Origin: Chitinophagaceae bacterium
Lineage (GTDB): Bacteria; Bacteroidota; Bacteroidia; Chitinophagales; Chitinophagaceae
Assembly: GCA_016720775.1 (NCBI GenBank)
Contig: JADKJX010000001.1
Location: 310,001-374,000 of the forward strand
DNA length: 64,000 nt
Direction of reading: 5' to 3'
The notes below the pieces were generated by a model. That model had not been told where the DNA came from. It was given only the letters and a program-made list of their open reading frames with translations, and made no database searches. A program made the position numbers and the translations under genes. Below, piece after piece: positions 1-8,445 of the stretch (its first letter is position 1; every line of letters begins with the position of its first letter).

Positions 1-624
1 GAAAAATTATTAGAGATAGAAGTACCGGAAATTTTTGACGGACTGATCGTGGTGAAGAAGATCGTACGGGATCCGGGCGAGCGGGCAAAAGTTGCTGTTG
101 AAAGTTATGATGACCGTATTGACCCGGTAGGCGCCTGCGTAGGTATGAAAGGAAGCCGTATTCATGGTATTGTAAGAGAATTGAAAAATGAAAATATAGA
201 TGTGATCAACTGGACAAGCAATATCCAGTTGCTGATCCAGCGTTCATTAACTCCGGCCAAAATAACCAGTATGGAGATCGATTCGGAGAAAATGCATGCG
301 AATGTGTTTCTTAAACCCGACCAGGTTTCCCTGGCCATTGGGCGCAGGGGTGTTAATATCAAACTGGCTTGTGAACTCACCGGCCATGAAATTGATGTAT
401 TCCGCGACAATGAAGGGGAAGAAGAAGCATACGATATCGACCTGGATGAATTTACAGACGAGATCGAACCATGGATCATTGATGAACTGAAGCGGGTGGG
501 TTGCGATACCGGAAGGGCGGTGCTTGATCTGACAGCAGAAGAACTGGAACGCCGTACCGACCTGGAAAAAGAAACCATTGAAGAAGTGAGAAGGATACTG
601 CAGGAAGAATTTAAAAAAGAATAA
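1..624 (+). CDS. nusA: Transcription termination/antitermination factor NusA, C-terminal part (5' truncated by the window edge)
   Basis: The reading frame is open from base 1 and ends at TAA 622-624, so only about the last 207 residues of a protein that is normally about 410-420 aa in Bacteroidota are present. Visible parts are the end of the S1/KH1 region, a KH1 GxxG loop (GMKGSR) and a KH2 GxxG loop (AIGRRG), followed by an acidic tail. NusA binds RNA polymerase and nascent RNA and modulates pausing and termination. It is followed after 78 bp by infB on the same strand, the classic nusA-infB arrangement. GTG codons at 49 and 52 are internal Val codons, not starts. Confidence 0.95.
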   Translation, partial: EKLLEIEVPEIFDGLIVVKKIVRDPGERAKVAVESYDDRIDPVGACVGMKGSRIHGIVRELKNENIDVINWTSNIQLLIQRSLTPAKITSMEIDSEKMHANVFLKPDQVSLAIGRRGVNIKLACELTGHEIDVFRDNEGEEEAYDIDLDEFTDEIEPWIIDELKRVGCDTGRAVLDLTAEELERRTDLEKETIEEVRRILQEEFKKE

Positions 625-702
625 TTACCCGCAGGGGCTGATTCTTAAAACTTAAAAGATAATAAGCCTGTGTCTTAAAAAAATCAGGCAAACAAACAAC
701 GA

Positions 703-3507
703 ATGTCAGAAGTAATAACACCAAGGTTGATGGCTGCGGCCAAAGAGTTTAACATAGGTAAGGATACCTTGGTAGACTTTCTTGTATCAAAAGGATTCAA
801 TGAAGATGACCTGAAGCCCACATCGAAACTTACAGAACAGATGTATCGTGTGCTGCAAACAGAATTTCAGCAGGACAAGGTTGCGAAGCAAAAAGCGCAG
901 CAGATAGATCTGCCGAAGGGTGCAACAGGTAATGAACCAAAGAAGAAAAAAGATGAAGAAGATCTTTCCTTCAAGAAAAAAGAAACAGTTGCAGCGGCGA
1001 AGCCTGTAGAAGAAAAACCTGTCGAAAAACCTGTTGAAGAACCATCGAAATCCGAAGCGGTGAAGAAGGGAGCGAAAGAAGCAGAGACAGAGGTAACAAA
1101 AATAAAGGCGCCCGAACTGGAAACTCCGAAAGTACTTGATAAAATAGACCTTGATTCTATTGATTCTTCCACACGACCAAAGAAAGGAGCAAAAAAAGCC
1201 ACTGCTAAAACAGCTGAAGAAGAAGCAACTGAAGCGAAAGCCGAAGCAAAAAAAGGCAAAAAAGAAAAACCTGCTGAAGAAGTAAAACCGGTAGAGCCGC
1301 CGGTTGCAGAACCTACACTACCGATCATCGAAAACATACAGGCAAAAAAATTATCAGGTCCCAAGATCATGGGTAAGATAGAATTGCCTGTTGATAATGA
1401 TACAAGGCCTAAAAAAGACAGCGACGAAAAACGCAAACGTAAACGCATCCCGGTAGAAAGAAAAGGGACTCCCACTCCGGGACCCCAGGACAGGCGACCA
1501 GGACCAGGAACAAGCGGGCCTTCTTCTCCAAATCGTGGAGGAGATAACCGGTTTAACAGGAACAAGCCTGGAACAGGAACCGGTGGAAGAAGAGAGGAAA
1601 AAGTAATTGACGCAAAAGAGATCCAGGATAAACTGAAGGAAACACAAGCCAAATTAGCCGGGGCCGGCGGAAGAGGAAAAAGCCTTAAAGCAAAATACCG
1701 CAAGGCAAAAAGAGAAGAACATGCCGAGCATGCTGGTGCTGAAACAGAACACAGCAACAAACTGCAGGTAACAGAATATATTTCTGTGAGTGAGCTTGCC
1801 AACCTGATGGACGTAAGCTTTGCTGATGTGATCAGTAAATGTATGAGCTTAGGCATCATGGTTTCCATCAACCAACGCCTGGAAGCAGACGTGATAGAAC
1901 TGGTAGCAAGCGAATTTAATTATGAGGTTGAATTCATCGGGGTGGAAGATGCAAACGAGATGGATGCCGATGATGAAGAAGACAGTGAAGAAGATCTTAA
2001 AGGAAGGGCGCCGATTGTTACCATCATGGGTCACGTTGACCATGGTAAAACATCGTTGCTTGATTACATACGAAACACCAATGTTATTGCCGGTGAGGCC
2101 GGAGGGATCACACAGCACATCGGTGCTTATGAAGTAACCCTGCCCAGCGGAAGAAATATTACTTTCCTGGATACACCCGGTCACGAAGCCTTTACGGCGA
2201 TGAGGGCCCGTGGTGCCAAGGTTACCGATATTGCGGTGATCGTGGTGGCTGCCGATGATGCGGTGATGCCACAAACCAAGGAAGCCATTTCACATGCGCA
2301 GGCTGCCGGGGTGCCCATGATCTTTGCCATAAATAAAATGGACAAGGACGGCGCCAATCCCGAAAAAATAAAAGAACAACTGGCAGCTATGAATGTGCTG
2401 GTTGAAAGCTGGGGCGGTAAATACCAGAGCCAGGAAATAAGTGCGAAGAAAGGATTGAACATCGACCTGCTTCTGGAAAAAATATTACTCGAGACAGATA
2501 TTCTTGAACTAAAAGCAAACCCCGATAAGGAAGCAAGCGGAACCATTATTGAGGCTACACTTGATAAAGGCCGCGGCTATGTGGCTACCATTCTTGTTCA
2601 GAACGGAACGCTGAGTGTTGGCGATATGATCGTATCGGGCCAATACTTTGGAAAGGTAAAAGCCATGTACAACGAGCGTAACCAGCGGGTGGATACTGCT
2701 CCGCCATCAACCCCGGTATTGATACTTGGATTGAACGGTGCCCCACAAGCCGGTGAAACATTCAAGGTTTTTGAAAACGAAAGTGATGCAAGGTCCATGG
2801 CCTATAAGCGTGGACAGATATTGCGTGAACAGGGAATGCGTGCAAAGAAACACATTACGCTTGATGAGATCGGCCGCCGCCTGGCACTGGGAAGTTTCAA
2901 GGAACTGAATGTGATCATCAAAGGTGATGTGGACGGATCGGTGGAAGCATTGAGTGATTCATTACAGAAATTAAGTACAGAAGAAATTGTTATCAGGGTG
3001 ATCCATAAAGCAGTGGGTGCAATTACCGAAAGCGATGTTACGCTTGCCAATGCATCCGATGCGATCATCATCGGATTTAACGTACGTCCTTCAATGCAGG
3101 CTGCTAAAATGGCCGAGCATGAAGCCATACAGATAAAATTATATTCCATTATCTACAACGCCATTGAGGAGATCAAGAGTGCCATGGAAGGTATGCTTGA
3201 GCCGGTGGTGGAAGAAAAGATACTGGCGAACGTGGAAATAAGAGAAGTATACAAATTTGATAAAGCCAGTGTGGCTGGTTGCTTTGTACTGGATGGTAAA
3301 ATGGCAAGGAACAGCCGCATCAGGCTGGTACGTGACGGTATCGTGATCTTTACCGGCGAACTGGGAAGTTTGAAGCGCTTTAAAGATGATGCCAAAGAAG
3401 TTACTTCCAGTATGGAGTGCGGCTTAACCATAAAGAACTACAACGATATTAAAGTAGGCGATATCGTGGAAGCTTTTGAAGAAATTGAAGTAAAGCGGAC
3501 CTTGTAG
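703..3507 (+). CDS. infB: Translation initiation factor IF-2
   Basis: A 934-aa protein that recruits fMet-tRNA to the 30S subunit and hydrolyses GTP during subunit joining. Residues 1-50 form the IF2 N-terminal helical domain. About residues 70-370 are a low-complexity, Lys/Glu/Pro/Ala-rich linker, long in Bacteroidota. The G domain follows, with G1 GHVDHGKT, G2 region GGITQHIGAYEV, G3 DTPGHEAF, G4 NKMD and G5 SAKKG, then domains II, III and IV. The ATG at 703 begins a typical IF2 N-terminus (MSEVITPRLM). It is probably cotranscribed with nusA. Long antisense ORFs inside the linker are composition artefacts. Confidence 0.97.
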   Translation: MSEVITPRLMAAAKEFNIGKDTLVDFLVSKGFNEDDLKPTSKLTEQMYRVLQTEFQQDKVAKQKAQQIDLPKGATGNEPKKKKDEEDLSFKKKETVAAAKPVEEKPVEKPVEEPSKSEAVKKGAKEAETEVTKIKAPELETPKVLDKIDLDSIDSSTRPKKGAKKATAKTAEEEATEAKAEAKKGKKEKPAEEVKPVEPPVAEPTLPIIENIQAKKLSGPKIMGKIELPVDNDTRPKKDSDEKRKRKRIPVERKGTPTPGPQDRRPGPGTSGPSSPNRGGDNRFNRNKPGTGTGGRREEKVIDAKEIQDKLKETQAKLAGAGGRGKSLKAKYRKAKREEHAEHAGAETEHSNKLQVTEYISVSELANLMDVSFADVISKCMSLGIMVSINQRLEADVIELVASEFNYEVEFIGVEDANEMDADDEEDSEEDLKGRAPIVTIMGHVDHGKTSLLDYIRNTNVIAGEAGGITQHIGAYEVTLPSGRNITFLDTPGHEAFTAMRARGAKVTDIAVIVVAADDAVMPQTKEAISHAQAAGVPMIFAINKMDKDGANPEKIKEQLAAMNVLVESWGGKYQSQEISAKKGLNIDLLLEKILLETDILELKANPDKEASGTIIEATLDKGRGYVATILVQNGTLSVGDMIVSGQYFGKVKAMYNERNQRVDTAPPSTPVLILGLNGAPQAGETFKVFENESDARSMAYKRGQILREQGMRAKKHITLDEIGRRLALGSFKELNVIIKGDVDGSVEALSDSLQKLSTEEIVIRVIHKAVGAITESDVTLANASDAIIIGFNVRPSMQAAKMAEHEAIQIKLYSIIYNAIEEIKSAMEGMLEPVVEEKILANVEIREVYKFDKASVAGCFVLDGKMARNSRIRLVRDGIVIFTGELGSLKRFKDDAKEVTSSMECGLTIKNYNDIKVGDIVEAFEEIEVKRTL

Positions 3508-3600
3508 TTCATGGATCATAGCTAATAGTTCATCGCCGTTTAATCAGGAAGCACCACCATGAACCATGAACTATCACCCATGAACTTGCGCCCAATCTTT
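3508..3600. repeat. Intergenic word-repeat hairpin, word GTTCATGG
   Basis: The left arm is built from near-copies of gTTCATGG and TAGTTCAT. The right arm (about 3557-3588) is built from the complementary words ATGAACCATGAAC and CCCATGAAC. The arms pair imperfectly around a short loop just after the infB stop. It belongs to the same structural class as hairpins near 6.5, 15.0, 48.1, 49.2, 49.4, 50.9, 51.7, 54.9, 60.2 and 63.4 kb, each with a different word. Confidence 0.6.
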
Positions 3601-3644
3601 TGTTAAATGAACCCCTGCCGGAACAGGGTTTTAAAGCAGAGGTT

Positions 3645-3652
3645 TATTTTTG
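3645..3652 (+). promoter_or_regulatory. Candidate Bacteroidota -7 box (TATTTTTG) for the PPIase gene
   Basis: TATTTTTG matches the TAnnTTTG consensus of the Bacteroidota primary sigma factor and lies 29 bp before the ATG at 3682. No convincing TTTG -33 element is visible at the expected distance, so this is tentative. Confidence 0.3.
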
Positions 3653-3681
3653 ATGATGTGTTCCGCTTAAAATTTTAATCA

Positions 3682-5058
3682 ATGAAAAAATATTTTTTAC
3701 TCCTTATCTCCCTTTGCGGATTGATCGGTTCGTCTTTTGCTCAAAACAGTCACCCAAAAGGGATTGTTGCCGATAAGATCCTTGCGGTGGTTGGCGATAA
3801 GATCATCTTAAGAAGTGATATTGAAAACAGCCTGATCGATATGCAGCGCCAGGGTGTGGAGATACCTGAAAATGCCCGCTGCCAGGTGTTGGACCAGGCC
3901 ATGGGTATCAAGGCGCTTGTTCTGCAGGCAGAAAAAGATTCCCTGCCGGTAACCGATGAAGAAGTGGAAACGATCATTGATAACCGTATCCGCAGTTTTA
4001 TACAGCAGTTTGGTTCGAAGGATGAACTGGAAAAAGTGGCAGGCAAATCGATCTACCAGTTAAAAGAAGATTTTAAGGAACCCATCCGTGACCAGGAACT
4101 GGCAAAAGCCATGCGTAATAAAGTGGTTGAAAATGTACGCATCACGCCCAATGAAGTAAGTGTTTTTTTCAACAAGATCCCCAAAGACAGCTTGTTCTTT
4201 TATGAGAGTGAACTGGAAATAAGCCAGATAGTTGCATATCCAAAAGCACACCGGGATGCGGAAGAATACTGTGTTCAGCAATTAAAAGAATTCAAAGAAC
4301 AGATCGAATCCGGCAAAAAGACCTTTCAATCGGTTGCCAGCATATACACACAAGACCCGGGAAGTAAAGAGACCGGTGGATATTACGAGGTGAACCGCTA
4401 TTCAAAAGAACTGGATCCGGTATGGCTGGGTAAAGCATTTACATTAAAAGAAGGACAGGTTTCCAACCCGTTTAAAACGAGGTTTGGTTACCACATCATG
4501 CAGTTGATAAGCCGCAATGGCGATGATGCTGCAGTAAGGCACATTTTGCTGATCCCCCAGGTTACGTCTATTGAGATCAAAGCAGAAATTGAGAGACTGG
4601 ATTCTGTCAGGGCCAACCTGATATCCGGCACCATTGATTTTGGCGCAGCGGTAAACAAATACAGCAATGATGATGAACATAAATTTACTGCCGGCCGTAT
4701 CCTGGGTCGTGATGGCAGCGGGAACTTAACCATCGACCAGCTTGATAAAGACATGGTATTGATGCTTAAGGACCTGAAAGTGGGTCAATACTCACACCCA
4801 ACTGAGTTTACAGATGAACGGGGAAAAAAGGGCGTTCGGATTGTTTACTTAAAATCAAAGTCGGAACCACACCGCGAAAACCTGAAAGACGATTATGACC
4901 GGATCGCACAACGGGCGCTGGAAGAAAAAAAGAATGATGTGCTGGAACAATGGTTCCGGAAGAAAGTGGTTACGTATCACCTTATGGTGGATGATGAATT
5001 TAAAGGATGCATTGAAATGAAAAAATGGTTACCGGAAAATACAGCATCAAGAAATTAA
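3682..5058 (+). CDS. SurA-like periplasmic peptidyl-prolyl cis-trans isomerase
   Basis: A 458-aa protein with a signal peptide ending near SSFAQ (residues 1-20). A SurA-type N-terminal chaperone region follows (IVADKILAVVGDKIILRSDIENSL), then two parvulin/PpiC-type rotamase regions. The first is around residues 175-275 (SQIVAYPK ... GGYYEVNR ... PFKTRFGYHIMQL) and the second starts near AAVRHILLIPQ. Family role: folding and delivery of outer-membrane beta-barrel proteins in the periplasm. The length fits SurA homologues of this phylum. It stands alone between an intergenic hairpin and a strong terminator. Confidence 0.85.
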   Translation: MKKYFLLLISLCGLIGSSFAQNSHPKGIVADKILAVVGDKIILRSDIENSLIDMQRQGVEIPENARCQVLDQAMGIKALVLQAEKDSLPVTDEEVETIIDNRIRSFIQQFGSKDELEKVAGKSIYQLKEDFKEPIRDQELAKAMRNKVVENVRITPNEVSVFFNKIPKDSLFFYESELEISQIVAYPKAHRDAEEYCVQQLKEFKEQIESGKKTFQSVASIYTQDPGSKETGGYYEVNRYSKELDPVWLGKAFTLKEGQVSNPFKTRFGYHIMQLISRNGDDAAVRHILLIPQVTSIEIKAEIERLDSVRANLISGTIDFGAAVNKYSNDDEHKFTAGRILGRDGSGNLTIDQLDKDMVLMLKDLKVGQYSHPTEFTDERGKKGVRIVYLKSKSEPHRENLKDDYDRIAQRALEEKKNDVLEQWFRKKVVTYHLMVDDEFKGCIEMKKWLPENTASRN

Positions 5059-5076
5059 GCAACAAATAATATTTAT

Positions 5077-5114
5077 AAAACGTTCCGGCATAGTGACCGG
5101 AACGTTTTAATTTT
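5077..5114 (+). terminator. Rho-independent terminator after the PPIase gene
   Basis: Perfect 12-bp stem AAAACGTTCCGG / CCGGAACGTTTT (5077-5088 and 5097-5108) with an 8-nt loop, followed by a T-rich tail. It starts 19 bp after the stop codon. Confidence 0.8.
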
Positions 5115-5239
5115 AGCACAAGGGGAACAATGGTATCTGGCCGGTATAATTATTTTTTCTTATTGGGTACAGTTAATTCATAAAGCACTTAAAAAATTTG
5201 TTCGGGGTTATTACCGGCCTGACATATAAAAACAACAAC

Positions 5240-6433
5240 TTGATAGAAAATAAAAAAATAATCCGCCAGGAAGAAAACGCCATACTTGTTGGTTTGATCT
5301 ATAAAGAACAAACCGAACCCATGGTGAATGAATACCTGGATGAACTTGCATTCCTGGCAGAAACAGCCGGGGCCATAGCCGTAAAGCGGTTTACGCAGAA
5401 ACTTCCACACCCCGACAGTAAGATATTTGTTGGCAAAGGAAAACTGGAAGAGATCAAACATTTCATCCAGCTAAAAGGAAACATCAGCCTGGTGATATTT
5501 GATGATGAGCTTACCGGTTCGCAGATACAGAATATTGAAAAGGAACTGCAGGTAAAAGTGATCGACCGAAGTGACCTCATCCTGGATATTTTTGCCAGTC
5601 GTGCCAAGACAGCCCAGGCAAAAACGCAGGTAGAGCTGGCACAATACCAATACATCTTACCCCGCCTGAAAGGAATGTGGAAGCACTTAGAGCGCCAGGG
5701 CGGCGGTGTGGGAACAAGAGGCCCCGGGGAAACTGAAATTGAAACAGACCGTCGTATTGTAAAAGATAAGATCGGCTTGTTGCGCAAACGGCTGGCTGAA
5801 ATAGATAAACAGGCATTCACCCAACGAAAGGATCGTGGTGAATTCATCCGGGTGGCATTGGTGGGTTATACCAACGTAGGCAAATCAACCCTGATGAATG
5901 TACTGAGCAAAAGCGATGTGTTTGCAGAGAATAAATTATTCGCCACGTTGGACACCACCACCCGTAAAGTTGTGTTTGAGCAAACGCCATTTTTATTAAG
6001 TGATACAGTAGGGTTCATCCGTAAACTGCCGCATCACCTGGTGGAGAGTTTTAAAAGCACGCTGGATGAAGTGAGAGAAGCTGATGTATTGCTGCATGTG
6101 GTGGACATATCGCATCCGCAGTACGAAGAACAACTGAACGTGGTGAATAAAACCCTGGCAGAATTAAAGGCCGCTGAAAAACCCGTCATTACCATTTTCA
6201 ACAAGATGGATAAATACGAGGAAGAAGCATTTGATCAGTGGTTAGAACCTGAAGTCAAGAATGAAATACTCAGCGACCTGAAACAACGCTGGCAAAATGA
6301 AACGAAGGGCAACTGTGTTTTTGTTTCCGCTACCGAAAAAGTAAACCTCGATGGACTTCGCCAGACCATATTAAATGCGGTGAGGGATATGTACAGGATC
6401 CGGTATCCGTATAAGGCGGAGTTCTTCTATTAA
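5240..6433 (+). CDS. hflX: GTPase HflX (ribosome-associated)
   Basis: About 397 aa. HflX binds the 50S subunit, hydrolyses GTP/ATP and can split stalled ribosomes. The N-terminal HflX domain contains the glycine-rich GGGVGTRGPGETEIE segment, preceded by DLILDIFASRAKTAQAKTQVE. The G domain shows G1 GYTNVGKST, G3 DTVGF, G4 NKMD and G5 SATEK. The frame is open upstream to a TTG at 5198, but the family N-terminus (about MIE-KK-I---EE-AILVGL) fits the TTG at 5240 best. No ATG is available in front of the conserved region, so the start is inferred. Confidence 0.92.
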   Translation: MIENKKIIRQEENAILVGLIYKEQTEPMVNEYLDELAFLAETAGAIAVKRFTQKLPHPDSKIFVGKGKLEEIKHFIQLKGNISLVIFDDELTGSQIQNIEKELQVKVIDRSDLILDIFASRAKTAQAKTQVELAQYQYILPRLKGMWKHLERQGGGVGTRGPGETEIETDRRIVKDKIGLLRKRLAEIDKQAFTQRKDRGEFIRVALVGYTNVGKSTLMNVLSKSDVFAENKLFATLDTTTRKVVFEQTPFLLSDTVGFIRKLPHHLVESFKSTLDEVREADVLLHVVDISHPQYEEQLNVVNKTLAELKAAEKPVITIFNKMDKYEEEAFDQWLEPEVKNEILSDLKQRWQNETKGNCVFVSATEKVNLDGLRQTILNAVRDMYRIRYPYKAEFFY

Positions 6434-6440
6434 ACAGATG

Positions 6441-6565
6441 TTGAAAACAAAACAAACCCATTGAATATTAATTGTTGAACATGGTTGAATGTTGTTGAAG
6501 ATCGAAACCCACAACAATATTCAACCACATTCAACCCTTCAACCTTTAAACGTATTCAACCATTA
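6441..6565. repeat. Intergenic word-repeat hairpin, word TTGAAnn / nnTTCAA
   Basis: The left half carries repeated GTTGAA-type words (ATTGAATATTAATTGTTGAA, GGTTGAATGTTGTTGAAG). The right half carries the complement (CAATATTCAACC, ACATTCAACCC, TTCAACC, ATTCAACC). It lies directly upstream of, and runs into, the 5' end of the Rieske reading frame. The same TTGAA word family reappears near 48.1, 51.7 and 60.2 kb. Confidence 0.6.
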
Positions 6566-6906
6566 AACCCTTTAACGATTCCTCCGCCTGGCATAAGATC
6601 GCCGAAAGCATCGCCGGAATTAATTTCGCTGCGAACAGCCTTGCGTTGGTTACTGTTTCCGGTAAAACAATTACTGTTGGAATGCATAGGGACCAGCTGT
6701 TTGCCTGTGCACAAAAATGCCCGCATGCGGGCGGTCAGCTTGCCGATGGGTATGTAGATGCGTTGGGTAATATTGTTTGTCCGCTGCATCGCTACCGCTT
6801 TGATCCCCATAATGGCCGCAATACCAGCGGTGAAGGCTATTTCCTGAAAACCTTTGCTGTAGAACAACGGGAAGACGGCCTGTTTGTAAATATTCCAGGG
6901 CTCTGA
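6562..6906 (+). CDS. Small Rieske-type [2Fe-2S] ferredoxin (start uncertain)
   Basis: Contains the two Rieske motifs C-P-H-A-G-G and C-P-L-H, which coordinate a [2Fe-2S] cluster through two Cys and two His; no catalytic domain is attached. Family role: soluble electron carrier or ferredoxin component. The open frame begins after TAA 6547-6549. The domain clearly starts at about WHKIAES (near 6589), upstream of the only GTG/TTG codons, and no in-frame ATG exists there. The start given here is an ATT at 6562 inside a repeat; either a rare start codon is used or the 5' end has been disrupted. The gene precedes the respiratory operon by 571 bp, and a functional link is only a guess. Confidence 0.7.
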   Translation: MKPFNDSSAWHKIAESIAGINFAANSLALVTVSGKTITVGMHRDQLFACAQKCPHAGGQLADGYVDALGNIVCPLHRYRFDPHNGRNTSGEGYFLKTFAVEQREDGLFVNIPGL

Positions 6907-7477
6907 ACGGTTATTAACATTGTGCATAAAAGGTGCGTTACGCTGGTAAAAGCAAGCATATATTTGCGCCAGTAAAAACCATTTGTTGTGCAGTACAAAT
7001 GGAGGATACGCCCTGATTTTTTTAACGATTACCACCCTGTGTAAACGGGTATGCTTTCTCTTTAACTGCAACATCCAAAAAAAATAATCAGCTAGTTTCT
7101 GCTGTCAACAATATTGTTGGCTAACCGAGTGGATACAATACCTGATGAAAAACCATTTTTTACTACCATTCATTTCCAACGATACTATTCGATAGTTTGT
7201 TCATTCCCCGCTATTTTTCCCACAGAACACAAATATTTTCACAGAAAGCACAAAGCACATTTTCAACTTTGTAGCCGCCACGCTTAAAAGATAAACTGAC
7301 AAAAGTCATATTTCTCCCTGACTCCCCTCACTCACCTGGTTAATCAGAGTCAATAATTTAGCTAACGCTCGTTAGTTTTTTTTACTAAAAAATTAGAAGC
7401 AGCCTTTTACCTCATATTCAAGCATTTATCTCTTCTTGTCTGTATCGGCTTTTTTGATAACCTGGTAAATAACAAAA
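6907..7477. other. 571-bp gene-free stretch
   Basis: I see no convincing gene here. It holds a single arm of CACAAAG-type word repeat (about 7215-7260), a terminator-like hairpin at 7362-7383, and the leader of the downstream respiratory operon. The long antisense ORF over the Rieske gene is not supported by composition or homology. Confidence 0.5.
7362..7383 (+). terminator. Terminator-like hairpin upstream of the respiratory operon
   Basis: CTAACG (7362-7367) pairs with CGTTAG (7370-7375) and is followed directly by eight T. It sits about 95 bp before the Fe-S gene. It could end transcription from upstream or act as a leader element. Confidence 0.5.
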
Positions 7478-8434
7478 ATGGAAAAAAATAATAAAGAAGA
7501 TTCTCAGCGAAGGAAGTTCCTGAAATATGGGTTGTTTGCCGGGGGAGCTGCGCTGGCGGGCTTAGGTATTCATAAAAAATTGTTCGCCGACTCCATTCCC
7601 GAATCAGGTCAAAAAGTGAAAGTAATGACCGCTGATGGTAAATTAATGGAGGTTGACAGCAACCACATGCACCATATGGCCGAAACAGTAATTACGAATG
7701 TCCAGGCACGGGAAGGAATTGAAGGTAAAAAATTCGTGATGGTCATTGACATGGCACGTTGTGCAAATGCCAGAAAATGCGTTGAAAGTTGCCAGAAAAT
7801 GCATCACAGGAAACCGCCTGTTGAGTGGATCAAGGTTAAAAAAATGCAGGATGCTCCTGATTCATCACCTTACTGGATGGCCCAACCCTGCTTTCACTGT
7901 GATAATCCTCCCTGTACCAAGGTTTGCCCGGTAGATGCTACATTCAAAAGAAAAGACGGAGTGGTTTTAATAGATAACGACCGTTGTATCGGCTGCCGGT
8001 TTTGTATGGCCGCATGTCCTTACAATGCCCGGGTATTTAATTGGGGGAATGACTGGGGTGTAGCCTCAAAAGCAGCACAGGATTCTGCTTCAGCAGAAGG
8101 CAATACATGTGCTAATAACTCAATAGAGTCAAGCATGCAGGATAAGATGGGAACCGTATCAAAATGCGATTTCTGTGTTGACATGGCCAGGCAGCAAAAA
8201 CTTCCGGATTGTGTCACCAATTGCCCGAATGGAACGTTGTTTTTTGGAGATGCCAATGAAGATGTTGTTACGAATGGAGAAGATACATTCAGGCTGAGCG
8301 AACTGATCAGGGACAGGGGAGGATACCGTTACCTGGAAGAATTGGGAACAGAACCGAGGGTGTATTATTTACCTGCTGTTGAAAGGCAATTCCCCTTTGA
8401 AGAAGACAAAGTAATTCATAACCCAGTTGAATAA
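7478..8434 (+). CDS. TAT-exported four-cluster 4Fe-4S protein (DmsB/PsrB/HybA/NrfC-like electron-transfer subunit)
   Basis: 318 aa. A twin-arginine signal (SQRRKFLKYGLFAGG) shows export of a folded cofactor protein to the periplasm. Four Cys clusters follow: CANARKCVESC, CFHCDNPPCTKVCP, CIGCRFCMAACP and CDFC...CVTNCP, the pattern of CISM-family Fe-S subunits. Such subunits pass electrons between a NrfD-type membrane subunit and a periplasmic catalytic subunit. The next gene, 11 bp on, encodes the NrfD-like partner. No molybdopterin subunit is encoded nearby, so the electron acceptor or donor is unknown, perhaps the cytochromes of the same operon. The ATG at 7478 gives a normal TAT leader. Confidence 0.88.
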   Translation: MEKNNKEDSQRRKFLKYGLFAGGAALAGLGIHKKLFADSIPESGQKVKVMTADGKLMEVDSNHMHHMAETVITNVQAREGIEGKKFVMVIDMARCANARKCVESCQKMHHRKPPVEWIKVKKMQDAPDSSPYWMAQPCFHCDNPPCTKVCPVDATFKRKDGVVLIDNDRCIGCRFCMAACPYNARVFNWGNDWGVASKAAQDSASAEGNTCANNSIESSMQDKMGTVSKCDFCVDMARQQKLPDCVTNCPNGTLFFGDANEDVVTNGEDTFRLSELIRDRGGYRYLEELGTEPRVYYLPAVERQFPFEEDKVIHNPVE

Positions 8435-8445
8435 ATAATCTATCC

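Noticed and set aside
867..1871. Long antisense ORF (334 codons) inside infB
   Set aside because: It lies opposite the Lys/Glu/Ala-rich linker of IF-2; Phe/Ser-rich composition and absence of domains show it is a shadow.
6485..6757. ATG-started ORF overlapping the Rieske gene in another frame
   Set aside because: Its sequence derives from the TTCAACC repeat and the wrong frame of the Rieske domain.
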